A DNA stretch of 64,000 nucleotides, from contig NZ_BBDM01000001.1 in assembly GCF_001316245.1 (NCBI RefSeq), forward strand, positions 186,001-250,000, in the 5' to 3' direction. The position numbers and the translations under genes were made by a program. This document shows, in pieces, positions 18,664 through 28,773 of this stretch. Under the pieces are notes generated by a model, which worked only from the letters and a program-made list of their open reading frames with translations, ran no database searches and was not told where the DNA came from. Position 1 is the first letter of the stretch. Each line of letters starts with the position of its first letter. This DNA comes from Vulcanisaeta sp. JCM 14467. Its GTDB lineage: Archaea > Thermoproteota > Thermoprotei > Thermoproteales > Thermocladiaceae.

Positions 18664-19377
18664 TTATTGAACACTGCATGAGCCGAGTTCGTTAATAACC
18701 TCAATAGGGTTCCTTTCAATGATCCTCCTCCTCACGTACCTAACCCTGGCGCCACTCCTCCTATCAACACCCTCAAGCTCAACCCTAACCCTCACGAGGC
18801 AGGTGCCCAGGGACTCCCAGGTTAGTCTTGGCCCACCCAGGGCCTTAATGACATCGCTAATGTGCGGAGTCTTACTTGGCGGTATGGCTTTACTCCTCTG
18901 GGCAATCTCAACGTGGTAATTATTGAAGCCAACTCTGACGCGGTAAAGCATGTACCTAGCCACGTCGCGACAATTGTCATTAAGCGTTATGACCCTTGCA
19001 TCGAAGTGCAGTATCTTGCCCAGGGCGTTGCTAACAATGGCCGATGCCAACCCAGCCATTGAGCTGACCAGCTTATACTCACGCCCATTGAATGGTACGT
19101 AGTTGAGGAGGAATACGTTAATCTCATCACTAATCACCAATGCGTAATCGCCTGAGAAGGTCCTCATTAACTCCCTGGCTGCATCAAGCATGGCCCTGTG
19201 GACTCTCTCATCCCTGGGCCAGGTAAAGCTACTAAGGGCCTTGCCAAAGCCGGCGCCGTCAAGCCTAACAACGATTGGTGGCTTAACAATACTAGTGACT
19301 ACCCTGGAGTCAAAATCCCGCTCCAGCTCCACGGGGTTGGCTCTGATCAATAAGTTAAGCACATCAGCACTGCCCAT
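18664..19377 (-). CDS. thg1: tRNA(His) guanylyltransferase-like protein (Thg1/TLP)
   Basis: The gene encodes 237 residues. The reverse-polymerase core is visible: VVRLDGAGFGKALSSFTWPRD with the first metal-binding Asp, and YALVISDEINVFLLNY with the second acidic pair. These enzymes add a nucleotide 3'-5' to tRNA ends; archaeal members are Thg1-like proteins that can repair truncated tRNAs or add G-1 to tRNA-His. The C-terminal part (DVIKALGGPRLTWESLGTCLVR) fits the family. Intact. The start at 19377 is followed closely by conserved sequence. Confidence 0.85.
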   Translation of the reverse strand: MGSADVLNLLIRANPVELERDFDSRVVTSIVKPPIVVRLDGAGFGKALSSFTWPRDERVHRAMLDAARELMRTFSGDYALVISDEINVFLLNYVPFNGREYKLVSSMAGLASAIVSNALGKILHFDARVITLNDNCRDVARYMLYRVRVGFNNYHVEIAQRSKAIPPSKTPHISDVIKALGGPRLTWESLGTCLVRVRVELEGVDRRSGARVRYVRRRIIERNPIEVINELGSCSVQ

Positions 19378-19576
19378 TAAACCTCACGAGTTAGTCAGGT
19401 AAGGGCCATTTAAAAATAAGCCCATGAACAATTACGGTATATTTTAAGCTAATGCTAGTAGAAGCTCACTATACGTCATACCCAATATGATAAGCATAGA
19501 TTGGCATAGGACATGACTAAGAGAGTTGTAGTGCATCGTATTGGAAAGGATTTTTAATACGTTGTTGCTCTATATC

Positions 19577-19640
19577 GTGAGTGATGTAAAGCGGGGACGG
19601 ATCTGAGCAATGAGGATCGGAGACCTGCGCGCTGATGATC
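19577..19640 (+). ncRNA. Candidate C/D box guide sRNA (between thg1 and hisI)
   Basis: Boxes in order: C-like GTGATGT (19581-19587), 15-base guide, D' CTGA (19603-19606), 4-base spacer, C'-like TGAGGA (19611-19616), 15-base guide, D CTGA (19632-19635). This spacing is what archaeal 2'-O-methylation guides show. A TATA-like ATTTTTAATA lies at 19551-19560, about 25 bases upstream. It occupies the only gap over 300 bases (19378-19689); nothing else was seen there. C and C' each deviate by one base from consensus. Targets not determined. Confidence 0.5.
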
Positions 19641-19689
19641 GTCATGGGCATTGACTTAATGGTGATGGTAATATTCTCTATGTTTATCC

Positions 19690-20124
19690 TTAGTTACGTG
19701 GAGGTTTGTGGTTCTCATTCTTGCCCTGCATTGTTAATTCACTCCTTAACTCATTGATTATGTCCCTGTAAGACCTGTAGAAGCATGACTTATTGCCCGT
19801 GTGGCAAGCGGGCCCCATTGGCTTGACGAGCAGTAGTATTGCGTCTCCGTCACAGTCGATCCTGAAACCCTCAACTATTTGGTAATGCCCGCTGGTCTCG
19901 CCCTTTAGCCATAGTCTCTTCCTGCTTAGGGACCAGAAGTGTACGTAACCTGTCGTGAGTGTTCGTATTAGGGCTTCTCTATTCATGTGTCCCACCATGA
20001 GGACCTCCTTGGTCTCCACGTCCTGTAGCACGGCCACTATTGTTGAGTCCGTATGCCTAAACCAGAACTTATCCGCAATCCTCACGGCGTCCTCATACGA
20101 AAGCCTGATCATCTCCTCACCCAT
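19690..20124 (-). CDS. hisI: Phosphoribosyl-AMP cyclohydrolase
   Basis: Step 3 of histidine synthesis: opens the purine ring of PR-AMP to give ProFAR. 144 residues, intact. Family motifs: [36 protein letters not shown], then the metal-binding [24 protein letters not shown] with three Asp/Cys ligands. It is a free-standing PRA-CH without a fused HisE domain, as is usual in archaea. Last gene of the his operon; its start overlaps the end of hisH by 16 bases. Confidence 0.95.
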   Translation of the reverse strand: MGEEMIRLSYEDAVRIADKFWFRHTDSTIVAVLQDVETKEVLMVGHMNREALIRTLTTGYVHFWSLSRKRLWLKGETSGHYQIVEGFRIDCDGDAILLLVKPMGPACHTGNKSCFYRSYRDIINELRSELTMQGKNENHKPPRN

Positions 20125-20710
20125 CTGTATAAGTTATTCAGGAAAACCTTACCCACCCAACCACTCTTCTCAGGGTGAAACTGAGTCCCAACCACATTGT
20201 CACTGCACACAATGGCTGGGTATGGGCTGCCGTAAATGCTTATAGCCTTAACAACATCCTCATCCACTGGGTAAGCCACGTAACTGTGGACATAGTAAAC
20301 GTACTGGCCGTCCAGCCCATTGGTTAATGGACATGTTGAGTTGATCACGATTAGCCTATCCCAACCAATGTGCGGCACCTTAAGCCCAACCCCAGCGATC
20401 CTATCCACCCTACCCCTGAACCAGCCCAACCCATTATTAACGCCGCCCTCCGTACCAACCTCAAACATCACCTGCATGCCAAGGCAGACGCCCAGGAAGT
20501 ACGTACCACCCCTCCTCAAGTCATCAAACAATCCCCTGCGCGAGACCAAGTACCTAGAGACGGCGCTGAAGGAGCCAACGCCTGGGAAGACGATTAGATC
20601 CTCGTTACCAGTTGGCTCAGGCTTATTGAGACCTCGAAGCCAGCACTCCTCAGCCCTGAGTAGATGCTGAATAGGTTGCCAACGCCGTAGTTAATGATCG
20701 TGGCCCTCAT
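20109..20710 (-). CDS. hisH: Imidazole glycerol phosphate synthase, glutaminase subunit
   Basis: Supplies ammonia from glutamine to HisF. The triad-type GATase motifs are [13 protein letters not shown] with the nucleophile Cys and [10 protein letters not shown] with the catalytic His. The N-terminus ([20 protein letters not shown]) is in another frame; one base added near 20624 joins SISL to [17 protein letters not shown]. About 200 residues restored, normal for HisH. The start ATG overlaps the stop of hisE (ATGA). Confidence 0.9.
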
Positions 20711-20996
20711 GGCCTCATCCTCCTCCTTAACTCCTCATAAACCTCCTCAGGCCTAACGTTATTCACGGCCATGAGCACCAGTAAGTGATACAGCAGATCA
20801 GCAACCTCACTAATGAACCTCTCCCTACCCTCGGCTAGTGCAGCCACGATCACCTCACTGGCTCCTCACCAACCTTCTGCGCTATGTACGGCTTACCCCT
20901 CTCGTAAAGCATGGCCGTGTAACTCCCCTCCCTCCTCGTGTTAATCCTATCGAGTATCACCTCATACAGCCTATCCAACACATCACTCCCAGCCAT
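20707..20996 (-). CDS. hisE: Phosphoribosyl-ATP pyrophosphatase
   Basis: Step 2 of histidine synthesis (PR-ATP to PR-AMP). Read from ATG 20996 ([18 protein letters not shown]); the signature TRREGSYTAMLYERG followed by KPYIAQKVGEEP is typical. One base added near 20862 continues into SEVIVAALAEGRERFISEVA, DLLYHLLVLMAV and the C-terminus [11 protein letters not shown]. About 96 residues, normal for a stand-alone HisE. The upstream frame start at 21038 lies inside hisD and is not used. Confidence 0.9.
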
Positions 20997-22167
20997 ACCT
21001 AACACCAATACTCCTTGCATGTAACTCAAAGCCCTCATGCCTAGCCAGGGCCATGGCCGATTTGACTAACTCCTCCCCAGGCTCCTCAGCGTTAGCGTAC
21101 ATGATGGGCTTTAGGAAATCATACACGGTTAAACCACCCCTGAACCTGGCCCATTGATTAGTGGGTAGTATGTGGTTTGGGCCTGCTGCATAATCAATAA
21201 TTGCCGGTGGTGTGCGGCCGAGACTCACGGCGCCGGCATTAACTACCCTACCCAGGTACCTGTGCGGATCCCTAACGTAGAGGGAAAGGTGCTCGGGCGC
21301 AAGCTCATTGGCGATCTCAATCGCCTCATCTGCACTGCTCACCTCCACCAGGTAGTACATGTTTTCATCACTCCTCAACTCATTTGCTACCTCGTTGATT
21401 AACTCCCTCGATGTTGAGATAAGCACTATGAGCGTTGCTGGTCCATGCTCGGCCTGGGCCCTCATGTCAAGGATTACATCCCTCGTTGGTGCTTTCGTCA
21501 GCTATGATAACCAATTCCGTGGGTCCCTCAATACCGTCAATACCAACATCCTTACTCACGAGGAACTTAGCCGCCTGGACGTAGATATTGCCTGGACCCA
21601 CAACCTTATCAACCTTAATAACGGACTCCGTGCCGTAGGCAAAGGCCGCTATTGCCTGAACCCCACCAAGCCTGTAAAGTCTCTTAACGCCGAGCTTCTT
21701 CGAGATATAGCATATGACTGGGTCAATCCTGCTTGGCGGTGTTGCTACGTAAATCTCCCCAACACCCGCAACCCTGGCAGGTACACCAGCCATCAGCAGT
21801 GTTGATGGGTAGGCCCTCCCACCACCCGGAACGTATATACCCACCCTCCTGATCGGCCTCCAAACAACCCCATACTCAACTCCCCTTGAACGGCCGGCGA
21901 AGTCCCTCGGCTTTATTGAGCTATGGAACTCCACCAACTGCTCATAGATGTGGTCAATGGCATCCCTAAGTTCCCTGGGCACCCTACTAGCCAGCTCATC
22001 AACCCTATCCTCAACCACCGAGTCAAGCTTAACACCGTCAAACCTCTCCTCAAGCTCAATCAAGGCCCTATCACCGCCCTCCCTAACCTCCCTAATTATC
22101 TCCTCAACCATTGGTAGAACCTTCGTGAAGTCATTAGGCCTAGCCTGGGTAGCTCAAGGGATATCAT
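20983..22167 (-). CDS. hisD: Histidinol dehydrogenase
   Basis: Last two oxidations of the pathway, histidinol to histidine, NAD-dependent with zinc. Motifs: [64 protein letters not shown] and [24 protein letters not shown]. Two breaks: near 22143 (between LPRL and [15 protein letters not shown]) and near 21466 (after ADEST, into [19 protein letters not shown]). Restored from ATG 22167 to about 394 residues, normal length. Overlaps hisF by ATGA and hisE by 14 bases. Confidence 0.95.
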
Positions 22168-22909
22168 AACCTCACCTCGATCCCGTGATCCCTCAGGTAC
22201 CTCTTGAGTTCCTGTATTCGAATAACCCCATCATGAAAGACACCAGCGGCCAACGCGGCGTCGGCGATCTTGAGGACCTCAAGGAAGTGCTCCATCCTAC
22301 CAGCACCACCACTGGCAATTACGGGTATGCCTACCGACTCGGCGACTAGCTAGTCAGTATTAGGTCATAGCCCTCCCTGGTACCATCCCTATCAATGCTC
22401 GTGAGTAGTATCTCGCCGGCGCCCAACTCCTCAACCTCCCTAGCCCACTTCACGGCGTTTAAGCCGTATTATACGTCCCGGACCTAATGAAGACCACGTA
22501 ATAATTGCCGACCATCTTCGCATCAATAGCCACAACAATGGCCTGCGAGCCGAATTGGCGAGCGCTCGGCTATTAATTGCTTATTCTCGACTGCTGCCGT
22601 GTTTATGCTGACCTTATCGGCACCATTACCCAGTATTGCCGATACGTCGTCGATGGTCCTAATCCCACCACCAACCGTCAACGGTATTGACAACACGCTG
22701 GCCGTATCCCTAACGACCCTGAGCATCGCCCTCCTACCCTCGATGGTCGCAGTTACGTCCAGGAACACTATCTCGTCAGCACCCTCCTCCTCATACCTAG
22801 CCGCCAACTCAACTGGGTCACCCTTGTCCCTGAGGTTCATGAAGTTGACGCCCTTAACGACCCTCCCATCCTTAACGTCTAGGCACGCTATTATCCTCTT
22901 CGTCGTCAT
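22164..22909 (-). CDS. hisF: Imidazole glycerol phosphate synthase, cyclase subunit
   Basis: Forms the imidazole ring and releases AICAR, the link back to purine synthesis. N-terminal [21 protein letters not shown] and [22 protein letters not shown], with the first catalytic Asp in CLDVKDG, are clear. The frame breaks at least three times (near 22560, 22466 and 22350). Read across, it gives [14 protein letters not shown] with the second catalytic Asp, [34 protein letters not shown] and [11 protein letters not shown] to the C-terminus HGIEVRL. About 250 residues, normal. The most damaged his gene in the window. Confidence 0.9.
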
Positions 22910-23499
22910 AGAATCCCCTTCAGGCTAGGCACTTCCCTGGAAACCACCCTACTCGCCTCGTAGAGACTAATGCCCAATGCCTTGAATGCCGCCTCAAGTA
23001 TGTGGTGCGTGTTGGATCCCCTGAGCTGTATTACGTGTAGGTTTACGCCCGAGTGGTATGAGAAGGTCTGTAGGAAGTGGGGTATATTCTCAGTGGACAA
23101 CCCACCAATCTCACTCCTCCTCAGTCTCAACTCCACATTACTCACTCCCCTACCCGATATGTCCACTGCAACAAGCACCAGGGCGTCATCCATGGGGATT
23201 ACGGCATTGGCAAACCTCCTGATACCCCTCTTATCACCGAGTGCTTCCCTGAACGCCTCGCCAAGTGCTATGGCTACGTCCTCAACCACGTGGTGGTCAT
23301 CATAGCCCTGCCTATCCTCGGCAATGACCGTGGATGTGGAATTCATGTAGTAGAGCATCGTGGCAAGCATGTGGTTTAGAAACCTTATCGGCGTCTCAAC
23401 CCTAACCTCACCCTTCTCGTCAATGTTGAGCTCAACCTCAACCCTGGTCTCCCTGGTCTCCCTCACGTACCTGGCAACCCTGCTAGACAAACCTAACAC
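22906..23499 (-). CDS. hisB: Imidazoleglycerol-phosphate dehydratase
   Basis: Step 7: removes water from IGP. 197 residues, intact. The two metal-binding motifs are [13 protein letters not shown] with [17 protein letters not shown], and the repeat [20 protein letters not shown] with [11 protein letters not shown]. Monofunctional, without the HolPase domain seen in some bacteria. The stop overlaps the hisF start. Confidence 0.97.
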   Translation of the reverse strand: MLGLSSRVARYVRETRETRVEVELNIDEKGEVRVETPIRFLNHMLATMLYYMNSTSTVIAEDRQGYDDHHVVEDVAIALGEAFREALGDKRGIRRFANAVIPMDDALVLVAVDISGRGVSNVELRLRRSEIGGLSTENIPHFLQTFSYHSGVNLHVIQLRGSNTHHILEAAFKALGISLYEASRVVSREVPSLKGIL

Positions 23500-24173
23500 C
23501 CCTCAAGGCACCGTTGTAAAAGCCCATCCCAACAATTGCGTAATTGAAACCAAACTCCCTGAGTCTCACTAGGTCATTCACAGTACTAATGCCGCCCGCG
23601 TACTCCCCTAACACCCCTAACCTTACTGGCGTAGAGCCCCACATTCTCGTCAATACCCTCCCCAGTGCCCTCCCTGTACGTAGGTGAATATGAAGCCATA
23701 AACCTCAAGCGAGAGCAAGTACTCAACCTTAACGCTACCTCTCTCCCTCCAACCCCTAATCAATACATTGCCCTGCTCATCATAGTCAATGGATACGAGA
23801 ACCCCATCCCTACCGACCTCCCTAACCAACTCCTCGAACTCACTCGGTCCGTGACGGGCAGTGTGGATACCACGATGTAGTCGCAATCCCTCAGTAACCT
23901 CCTAGCCTTCTCAATACCCCTAATGCCACCGCCGACCTGCACATGGCTAAACCCAACCTCCCTACAAATCCTCCTAATGACATCCTCATTACTACCAACG
24001 CCCTCAGCAGCATCAAGATCCACTATGTGAACCTTATCATAGCCATCACCATAAGCCTCCTGAGCCAATTTAAACGGGTCGCCTAGGATTAGTCCAGTGC
24101 CTCGCTGGCCCTTGACCCTCTTCACGGCAATCCCCTCACTAATATCTATGCTTGGCATTACCTCGAGCATCAC
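23483..24173 (-). CDS. hisA: ProFAR isomerase
   Basis: Step 4: Amadori rearrangement of ProFAR. (beta/alpha)8 barrel with the N-terminal [17 protein letters not shown] (catalytic Asp in IDI), [16 protein letters not shown] and [15 protein letters not shown]. Breaks near 23868 (after DYIVVST, into [19 protein letters not shown]) and near 23676 (after GFIFTYV). Past the second break the frame gives [20 protein letters not shown] and a C-terminal [13 protein letters not shown], typical of HisA. About 230 residues restored. The second strand-end Asp of the family should be in [10 protein letters not shown]. Confidence 0.9.
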
Positions 24174-25035
24174 CCAATCACCTTCTCCATGTTGATCACC
24201 ACTATGTCCCTAGCCCCATTGGCCACGGCCTTACCCACGACCTCGGGCAACCTGTCTCATCAACGACGGTGATAACCTCCCACGCATTGGTATTGGCAAG
24301 CTTTGATATGGCTGGGGATAGCATGGCTGGTAGGACGGATAGTACCCTCTCGAGACTCTCATTGGGCACGTTCATGAAGAGCATCTTCTTGCCCCTAGCC
24401 GACAATACGCCCCTCATGAGTGTGAGTATTATGTTTATCCGCTCATACTCCTCACTACTGGCCCAATCCCTATTGCCAATAACCACGGCGCTGGTCTCCA
24501 TGACAACGTCAATCGGCTTCAAACCATGGAGTCTCAGGGTGGTTCCCGTGCTCATCACGTCAATTATGGCATCCGCAGCACCCAGCGACGGCATCACCTC
24601 AGCCGCGCCACTAACCTTCACGAGTCTCGCCCTAATACCCCTCTCCTCAACGTACCTCCTGGCGATGTTGACATACTTAGTGGCAATGCGTACCTCGCCC
24701 CTAATCTCCTCAGGCGATGATATATTCCATGATACTGGCACTGCCAGGACCATCTTAGCACTACCGAAGTCCAGTCTCAACAATTCCTCAACGTCGGCTC
24801 CCGACTCAACGACATAATCATGCCCGGTGATCCCAAGCTCCGCAGCCCCAGTCTCCACGATGCTCGGTATGTCCTCAGTCCTAACCATGACCAACTGCAC
24901 ACCCTCCCAATTCGTCGGAACAATCAAAGCCCTCTCATCACTCATCAACGGCCTAATACCAACATTAGCCAGGAACTGAAGCACGGGCTGCTGAAGCCTA
25001 CCCTTATTCGGTATTGCGATCCTCAAGGACATCAC
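24170..25035 (-). CDS. hisG: ATP phosphoribosyltransferase
   Basis: First committed step of histidine synthesis: ATP + PRPP. Long HisG form with a C-terminal ACT-like regulatory domain, so histidine feedback is expected. Motifs: [53 protein letters not shown], and the PRPP loop region [16 protein letters not shown]. The C-terminus is restored by one base near 24252 (VVDETG into [19 protein letters not shown]). About 288 residues. ATG 25032 may be the used start. Ends in ATGA with hisA. Confidence 0.95.
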
Positions 25036-25978
25036 CCAACACCCTCAGCAATAGCTCGCACTGCTCCCTGGTCCCCACGGTAACCCTGTAATAACCTGAG
25101 AGTACATTCCTAGTGGCTATGGACCTAGCCATGAGCGGCGTGAATAGGTCCCTATTGTCCTTAATGAGTAGGAAGTTCGTGTATGAATTAAACACCCTAA
25201 GCCCAAGCTTCATGAGTCCCTCACGCAGGTACTCCCTGTTGGCGCTGACCTCATTGACGATGTCCCTAACGTAAGATGGGTCCTCCAGGGCCTTAATACC
25301 AGCCACTAGGCTGGGTAGCGCGATATCAAATGGCGTCGTGGTCTTCCTCAACGCCTTAATAACATCCCCATCCCCAATTAGGTAACCCACCCTAAGCCCA
25401 GCCAGGGAGAAGGCCTTGCTAAGAGTCCTAACGATTAGGATGTTTGGGTAATCATAAACCAACTGGGCGAAGGACCTGCCGTAAAACTCGTAGTAAGCCT
25501 CGTCAATGACCAGGAAGCCCTTAACACTGCCTGCCACCTCCTCGACCAAGTCCTTATCCAGCACCGCGGAGCCCGTGGGATTATTCGGATTATCAATAAC
25601 CACAAGCCTCGCATCACGAACCTCCCTGAGCAACCCATCCCTATCGACGTACCACCAATCCTCACCCTCAACAAGCCCAACCCTGACGTGCCTGAGACCC
25701 CTAACTGATGAGTAGACCCTATACATGCTGTATGATGGGTAGAGCGTAACCACCTTATCCCCAGGCTGGGCCAGGTTGTAGAATATGATCCTTAAAGCCC
25801 CATCACCGCCGGGCGTTGGCAATACATTGCTGGGCTCGACACCGCTATACTCGGCAGCCAACTCGGAGAATCTCCTGAACAACTCAGGATGCTGGTACCT
25901 ATTCGAAAATTGGAGATATCGGATCACTGCCTCGATTACATGCTTAGGCGGTGGGTATGGTGATTCATTGAGGTGCAT
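25004..25978 (-). CDS. hisC: Histidinol-phosphate aminotransferase
   Basis: PLP-dependent class I/II aminotransferase. The pyridoxal Lys is in [31 protein letters not shown] and [13 protein letters not shown] are the family PLP-ring motifs. The given start ATG 25978 lies inside conserved sequence: the same frame continues upstream ([20 protein letters not shown]) to about 26071, with no ATG, GTG or TTG. Either a non-standard start (ATT) is used or one base is missing near the start. CTATATAG at 26081-26088 and TTATTAA at 26104-26110 are TATA candidates. First gene of the operon. Confidence 0.93.
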   Translation of the reverse strand: MHLNESPYPPPKHVIEAVIRYLQFSNRYQHPELFRRFSELAAEYSGVEPSNVLPTPGGDGALRIIFYNLAQPGDKVVTLYPSYSMYRVYSSVRGLRHVRVGLVEGEDWWYVDRDGLLREVRDARLVVIDNPNNPTGSAVLDKDLVEEVAGSVKGFLVIDEAYYEFYGRSFAQLVYDYPNILIVRTLSKAFSLAGLRVGYLIGDGDVIKALRKTTTPFDIALPSLVAGIKALEDPSYVRDIVNEVSANREYLREGLMKLGLRVFNSYTNFLLIKDNRDLFTPLMARSIATRNVLSGYYRVTVGTREQCELLLRVLGDVLEDRNTE

Positions 25979-26190
25979 CCTAACGCCGTCCTTTATATCC
26001 TCAAAACTGTACTCCTCAGCCTCGAGTAACCATGGGTATACCAGATCCCTTAACGTGATTGTCTGTGCAATGGAGGTCCCCTATATAGGCTCTTTAGTTG
26101 AGTTAATAAGCTTTACCACCAATTTATTAACCATGACGAACGTAATGGAGTTAAGTAGTCGTTGTAGCGATACTACATAGTGTTTATAGC

Positions 26191-26906
26191 CTAGGCCCTG
26201 CTGGCTACGTAACCGTACTGGAGGGCCCTTCTGTTGATCCAAACGGCTAGCATGGTCATTGGGACTAGGCTCACCTTAACGATCAATTGCGACGCCATTA
26301 GAAGCCAAATGTTTGGTACGACGCCGTAGAACGCAATGGGTATGAAGACCAGCGTGTCAATGGTCATGGCCACCGGGTCTGAGTAGCCGACCCTCCTGAG
26401 CACGCCACCGCCAATCCTACTCACTAGGAATACGTCGTATGTCTCGGAGACTAGGAATGCCGTTATTGAGGCGATGGCGACCCTGGCTGAGACGCCCATT
26501 ATACTCGCGAAGGCGCCCTGCAGTGACTCCCAGAAGGGTGCCGGTGGGTAGTTAATAACTAGCCAGTTAACTATGAAGATTAGGGCCTGGAGGTAGGCGG
26601 CGACCCTAACGACCCAGTAACCAACCTCCTACCAAACCTAAGCGTTAGGAAGTCGAGCATTGCCACGCTGGCGCTGTATGTAAAGACCCCCATGGGTATC
26701 ACCAGCGGACCAATGAAGGCGCCGATCTTTGAGGCTATGTACTGGCTAATGGTGAGGAGTAGCACGTAGTTCATGGCCGCCACCGGAAGGAGTAGGTCAT
26801 CCCTACCAAGCCTGTGCAGGATCCAGAGGACGCCGGCCACGGCCATGTAGGTAATTAGTGCGTAGCCGTAGAGTAAGGGCAGGTCTGCCAGGTTAGTCAA
26901 TGTCAT
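26191..26906 (-). CDS. Queuosine-precursor-type (YhhQ/VUT) transporter
   Basis: Polytopic membrane protein of the VUT/YhhQ family: LLPVAAMNYVLLLTISQYIASKIG, then PMGVFTYSASVAMLDFLTLRFGRR, and in the second frame FLVSETYDVFLVSRI and SDPVAMTIDTLVFIPIAFYG. One base added near 26630 joins them through VRVAAYLQALIFIVNWLVIN. Restored length about 238 residues. Bacterial YhhQ imports 7-deazaguanine precursors (preQ0/preQ1); in archaea the likely use is salvage for archaeosine in tRNA. Not linked to other such genes nearby, though a TGT-like gene lies at 55028. Confidence 0.8.
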
Positions 26907-27084
26907 GCAGGAAAGACCTGACAGGCAGGTATTAAAGCACTACCTGTGCGCCAAACTAGGTGTATAACCAAGCCTTGCTCATTGGGAATTGATTGAGCAT
27001 GCGCCATAAACCATCGACGTGAAGCCACGGTAGAGAATAAACACTTTTATACCCACACTCGGTAAATAGACTTGGCTTAGAGCT

Positions 27085-27872
27085 ATGGAGTCCGTGATAG
27101 GCCCAGCCATTGATAAGGCGTTGGAGGCGATTATGAAGAAGGTGGAAAGCGGCAAGAAGCTGAGTATGGAAGACCTCGTAATCCTCATGATAGGCATGTT
27201 CAGGGAAACCAATAGGAGGATTGACACACTATCTGACTCCCTCAATAAGAGGATTGATGCCCTGGAAAACACGATTAATGCAAGGTTTAATGCGTATGAC
27301 GAGAGGTTGAACGCACTCGATAAGAAGATCGACGAGAAATTTGCGATACTTGATAAGAAGATCGATGAAAGGTTTACAACGCTCGATAGGAAGATTGACG
27401 AGAAGTTCGCAACGCTTGATAAAAAGGTTGATGAGAAGTTTAATGAGCTATTGAGGAAGATTGATGATGTGGATAAGAGGGCTGAGGAGAGGGATAACGC
27501 ATTAAATGCGAGGGTTGATGCCGTGAACGCCAGGATCGACGCGGTATATGGCGAGTTAATCAAGCGGATAAGCGAGTTGAGTGATAAGGTTGATGCCAGG
27601 ATAAATGAATTGAGCAATAAATTAAGCGCGAGCGTTGAGGAATTGAGGAGCGAGATAAGAGCGGTGAGTAGTAGGCTGATGCCCAAATAAGTGAGTTAAG
27701 GGCCTACGTAGATGCACGAATAAAGGAGTTGAATGGTAAGATCGATTCACGAACAAATGAGCTAGACAATAGGTTGGACGCAGTCAATAAGGCATTGAGC
27801 GAGAGGATCGACAAGCTATACGAGTTACTGGGCAGGATATACGAAACACTGATAAAGCAAGCCACGAAGTAA
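27085..27872 (+). CDS. Long coiled-coil protein with 11-residue repeats, one frameshift
   Basis: About 262 residues after one base is added near 27678 (SSRL into DAQISELRAYVDARIKELNG). After an N-terminal segment (MEDLVILMIGMFRETNRRIDTL) nearly the whole protein is coiled coil. Four units of the pattern LDKKIDEKFAT repeat at exactly 11 residues (27316-27447), a hendecad that favours a right-handed or straight coil as in tetrabrachion-like stalks. The rest is heptad-like (VDAVNARIDAVYGELIKRI). No signal peptide or membrane segment was seen. Such proteins are common in Thermoproteales next to DUF3782-type genes; function unknown. Confidence 0.65.
27316..27447 (+). repeat. Four 33-bp tandem coding repeats
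   Basis: Four consecutive 33-base units encode LDKKIDEKFAI, LDKKIDERFTT, LDRKIDEKFAT and LDKKVDEKFNE. Bases differ mostly at third positions, so the repeats are old and kept by selection on the protein. Confidence 0.8.
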
Positions 27873-27914
27873 CTGCGTAATCCTATATCGACGTGGATAA
27901 GCCATCAACCAGCG

Positions 27915-28655
27915 TTAATGCCTATTGCCGAGTATGTTCCTTAACTCGCGAAGTATTGGTATTTCCCTAAGCATGTCCTCGGTCACAAACTCCCAATAAA
28001 TACCGCGCGGCTTAGGGTCGACACGACTCACCCTAATCACCCTACTCGGCGTCACCACAATATCCACAGGCAAGTCAAAGGGCTCCCTGGGAATGTCATC
28101 ACCGACCAACTGCAGCTCGTGCACCGTGGTCATCACCGGCGTACCCTCATTTACCCTGCCCAAGGCGCTAGCGATTCCCCACTCAATCTCGGCATAACCA
28201 TGCGACTTACCAAGCCTACGTCCACTACCTGGGTTAACAGCCACAGAGCCTATTATGACCAGGTCTATGTTGGGCATTTCCCAGGGCTTAATCGGCACGC
28301 CCCACTTAAATGCGCCCCTTATCGTTGAAGCCTCGCCATAGTACTGCCTAGGTATCCTGCGCGGATCGAGTAATAGGAATCCCTCCCTAATCCTAGGCGT
28401 CGGCATAATCAACAACTTACCACCACTTAACGCCAACTCCCTACAATATCTCTGCGGTGAGTCTGGGTTAATCTTTATCACCCTGGCCCGCGTGAACTCA
28501 GGCAGGGATGCGGCTAGTTCGCAAGCCCTGTCCGAGCCTATGAAGTTTGGTATTCTGCCGTAGACGGGCCTCGGGAATGATGCTACGTTCTTCTCCTCGA
28601 GCAGTTTCCAGATCCTTTCCCTAATTGATTGTTTAACATCCTTAACGCTCATCAC
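27915..28655 (-). CDS. 5-formyltetrahydrofolate cyclo-ligase family protein
   Basis: The gene encodes 246 residues in an intact frame. Matches the MTHFS fold: N-terminal KQSIRERIWKLLEEKNVASF, FIGSDRACELAASLP, LLIMPTPRIREGFLLLDPR and the C-terminal VGDDIPREPFDLPVDIVVTP, with VNPGSGRRLGKSHGYAEIEWG as the substrate-binding part. Archaeal members are longer and diverged from the bacterial ligase; some act on the thiamine or folate-like side of one-carbon metabolism. The precise reaction is uncertain. Confidence 0.8.
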   Translation of the reverse strand: MMSVKDVKQSIRERIWKLLEEKNVASFPRPVYGRIPNFIGSDRACELAASLPEFTRARVIKINPDSPQRYCRELALSGGKLLIMPTPRIREGFLLLDPRRIPRQYYGEASTIRGAFKWGVPIKPWEMPNIDLVIIGSVAVNPGSGRRLGKSHGYAEIEWGIASALGRVNEGTPVMTTVHELQLVGDDIPREPFDLPVDIVVTPSRVIRVSRVDPKPRGIYWEFVTEDMLREIPILRELRNILGNRH

Positions 28656-28773
28656 GAGTACTCAGTCCTGCGGAGAATTAAACATACCGCCTAATTATGA
28701 AACTAAATTAATTACTAACTTAGGATTATCTAATTACGTGGTTAATGTTGATGTTAATACCGTTATTGATTAG

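Noticed and set aside
24152-24817. 221-codon forward ORF antisense to hisG
   Set aside because: hisG is unmistakable on the other strand; the forward frame is Ser/Leu/Thr-rich shadow.
26996-27010. TGCTCA/TGAGCA hairpin near 26975-27000 as a terminator
   Set aside because: The stem is only 6 bp and no T-run follows; archaeal terminators are T-rich rather than hairpin-based.
26979-27686. 235-codon reverse ORF over the coiled-coil gene
   Set aside because: Repetitive Leu/Ser sequence produced by reading the coiled-coil repeats backwards.
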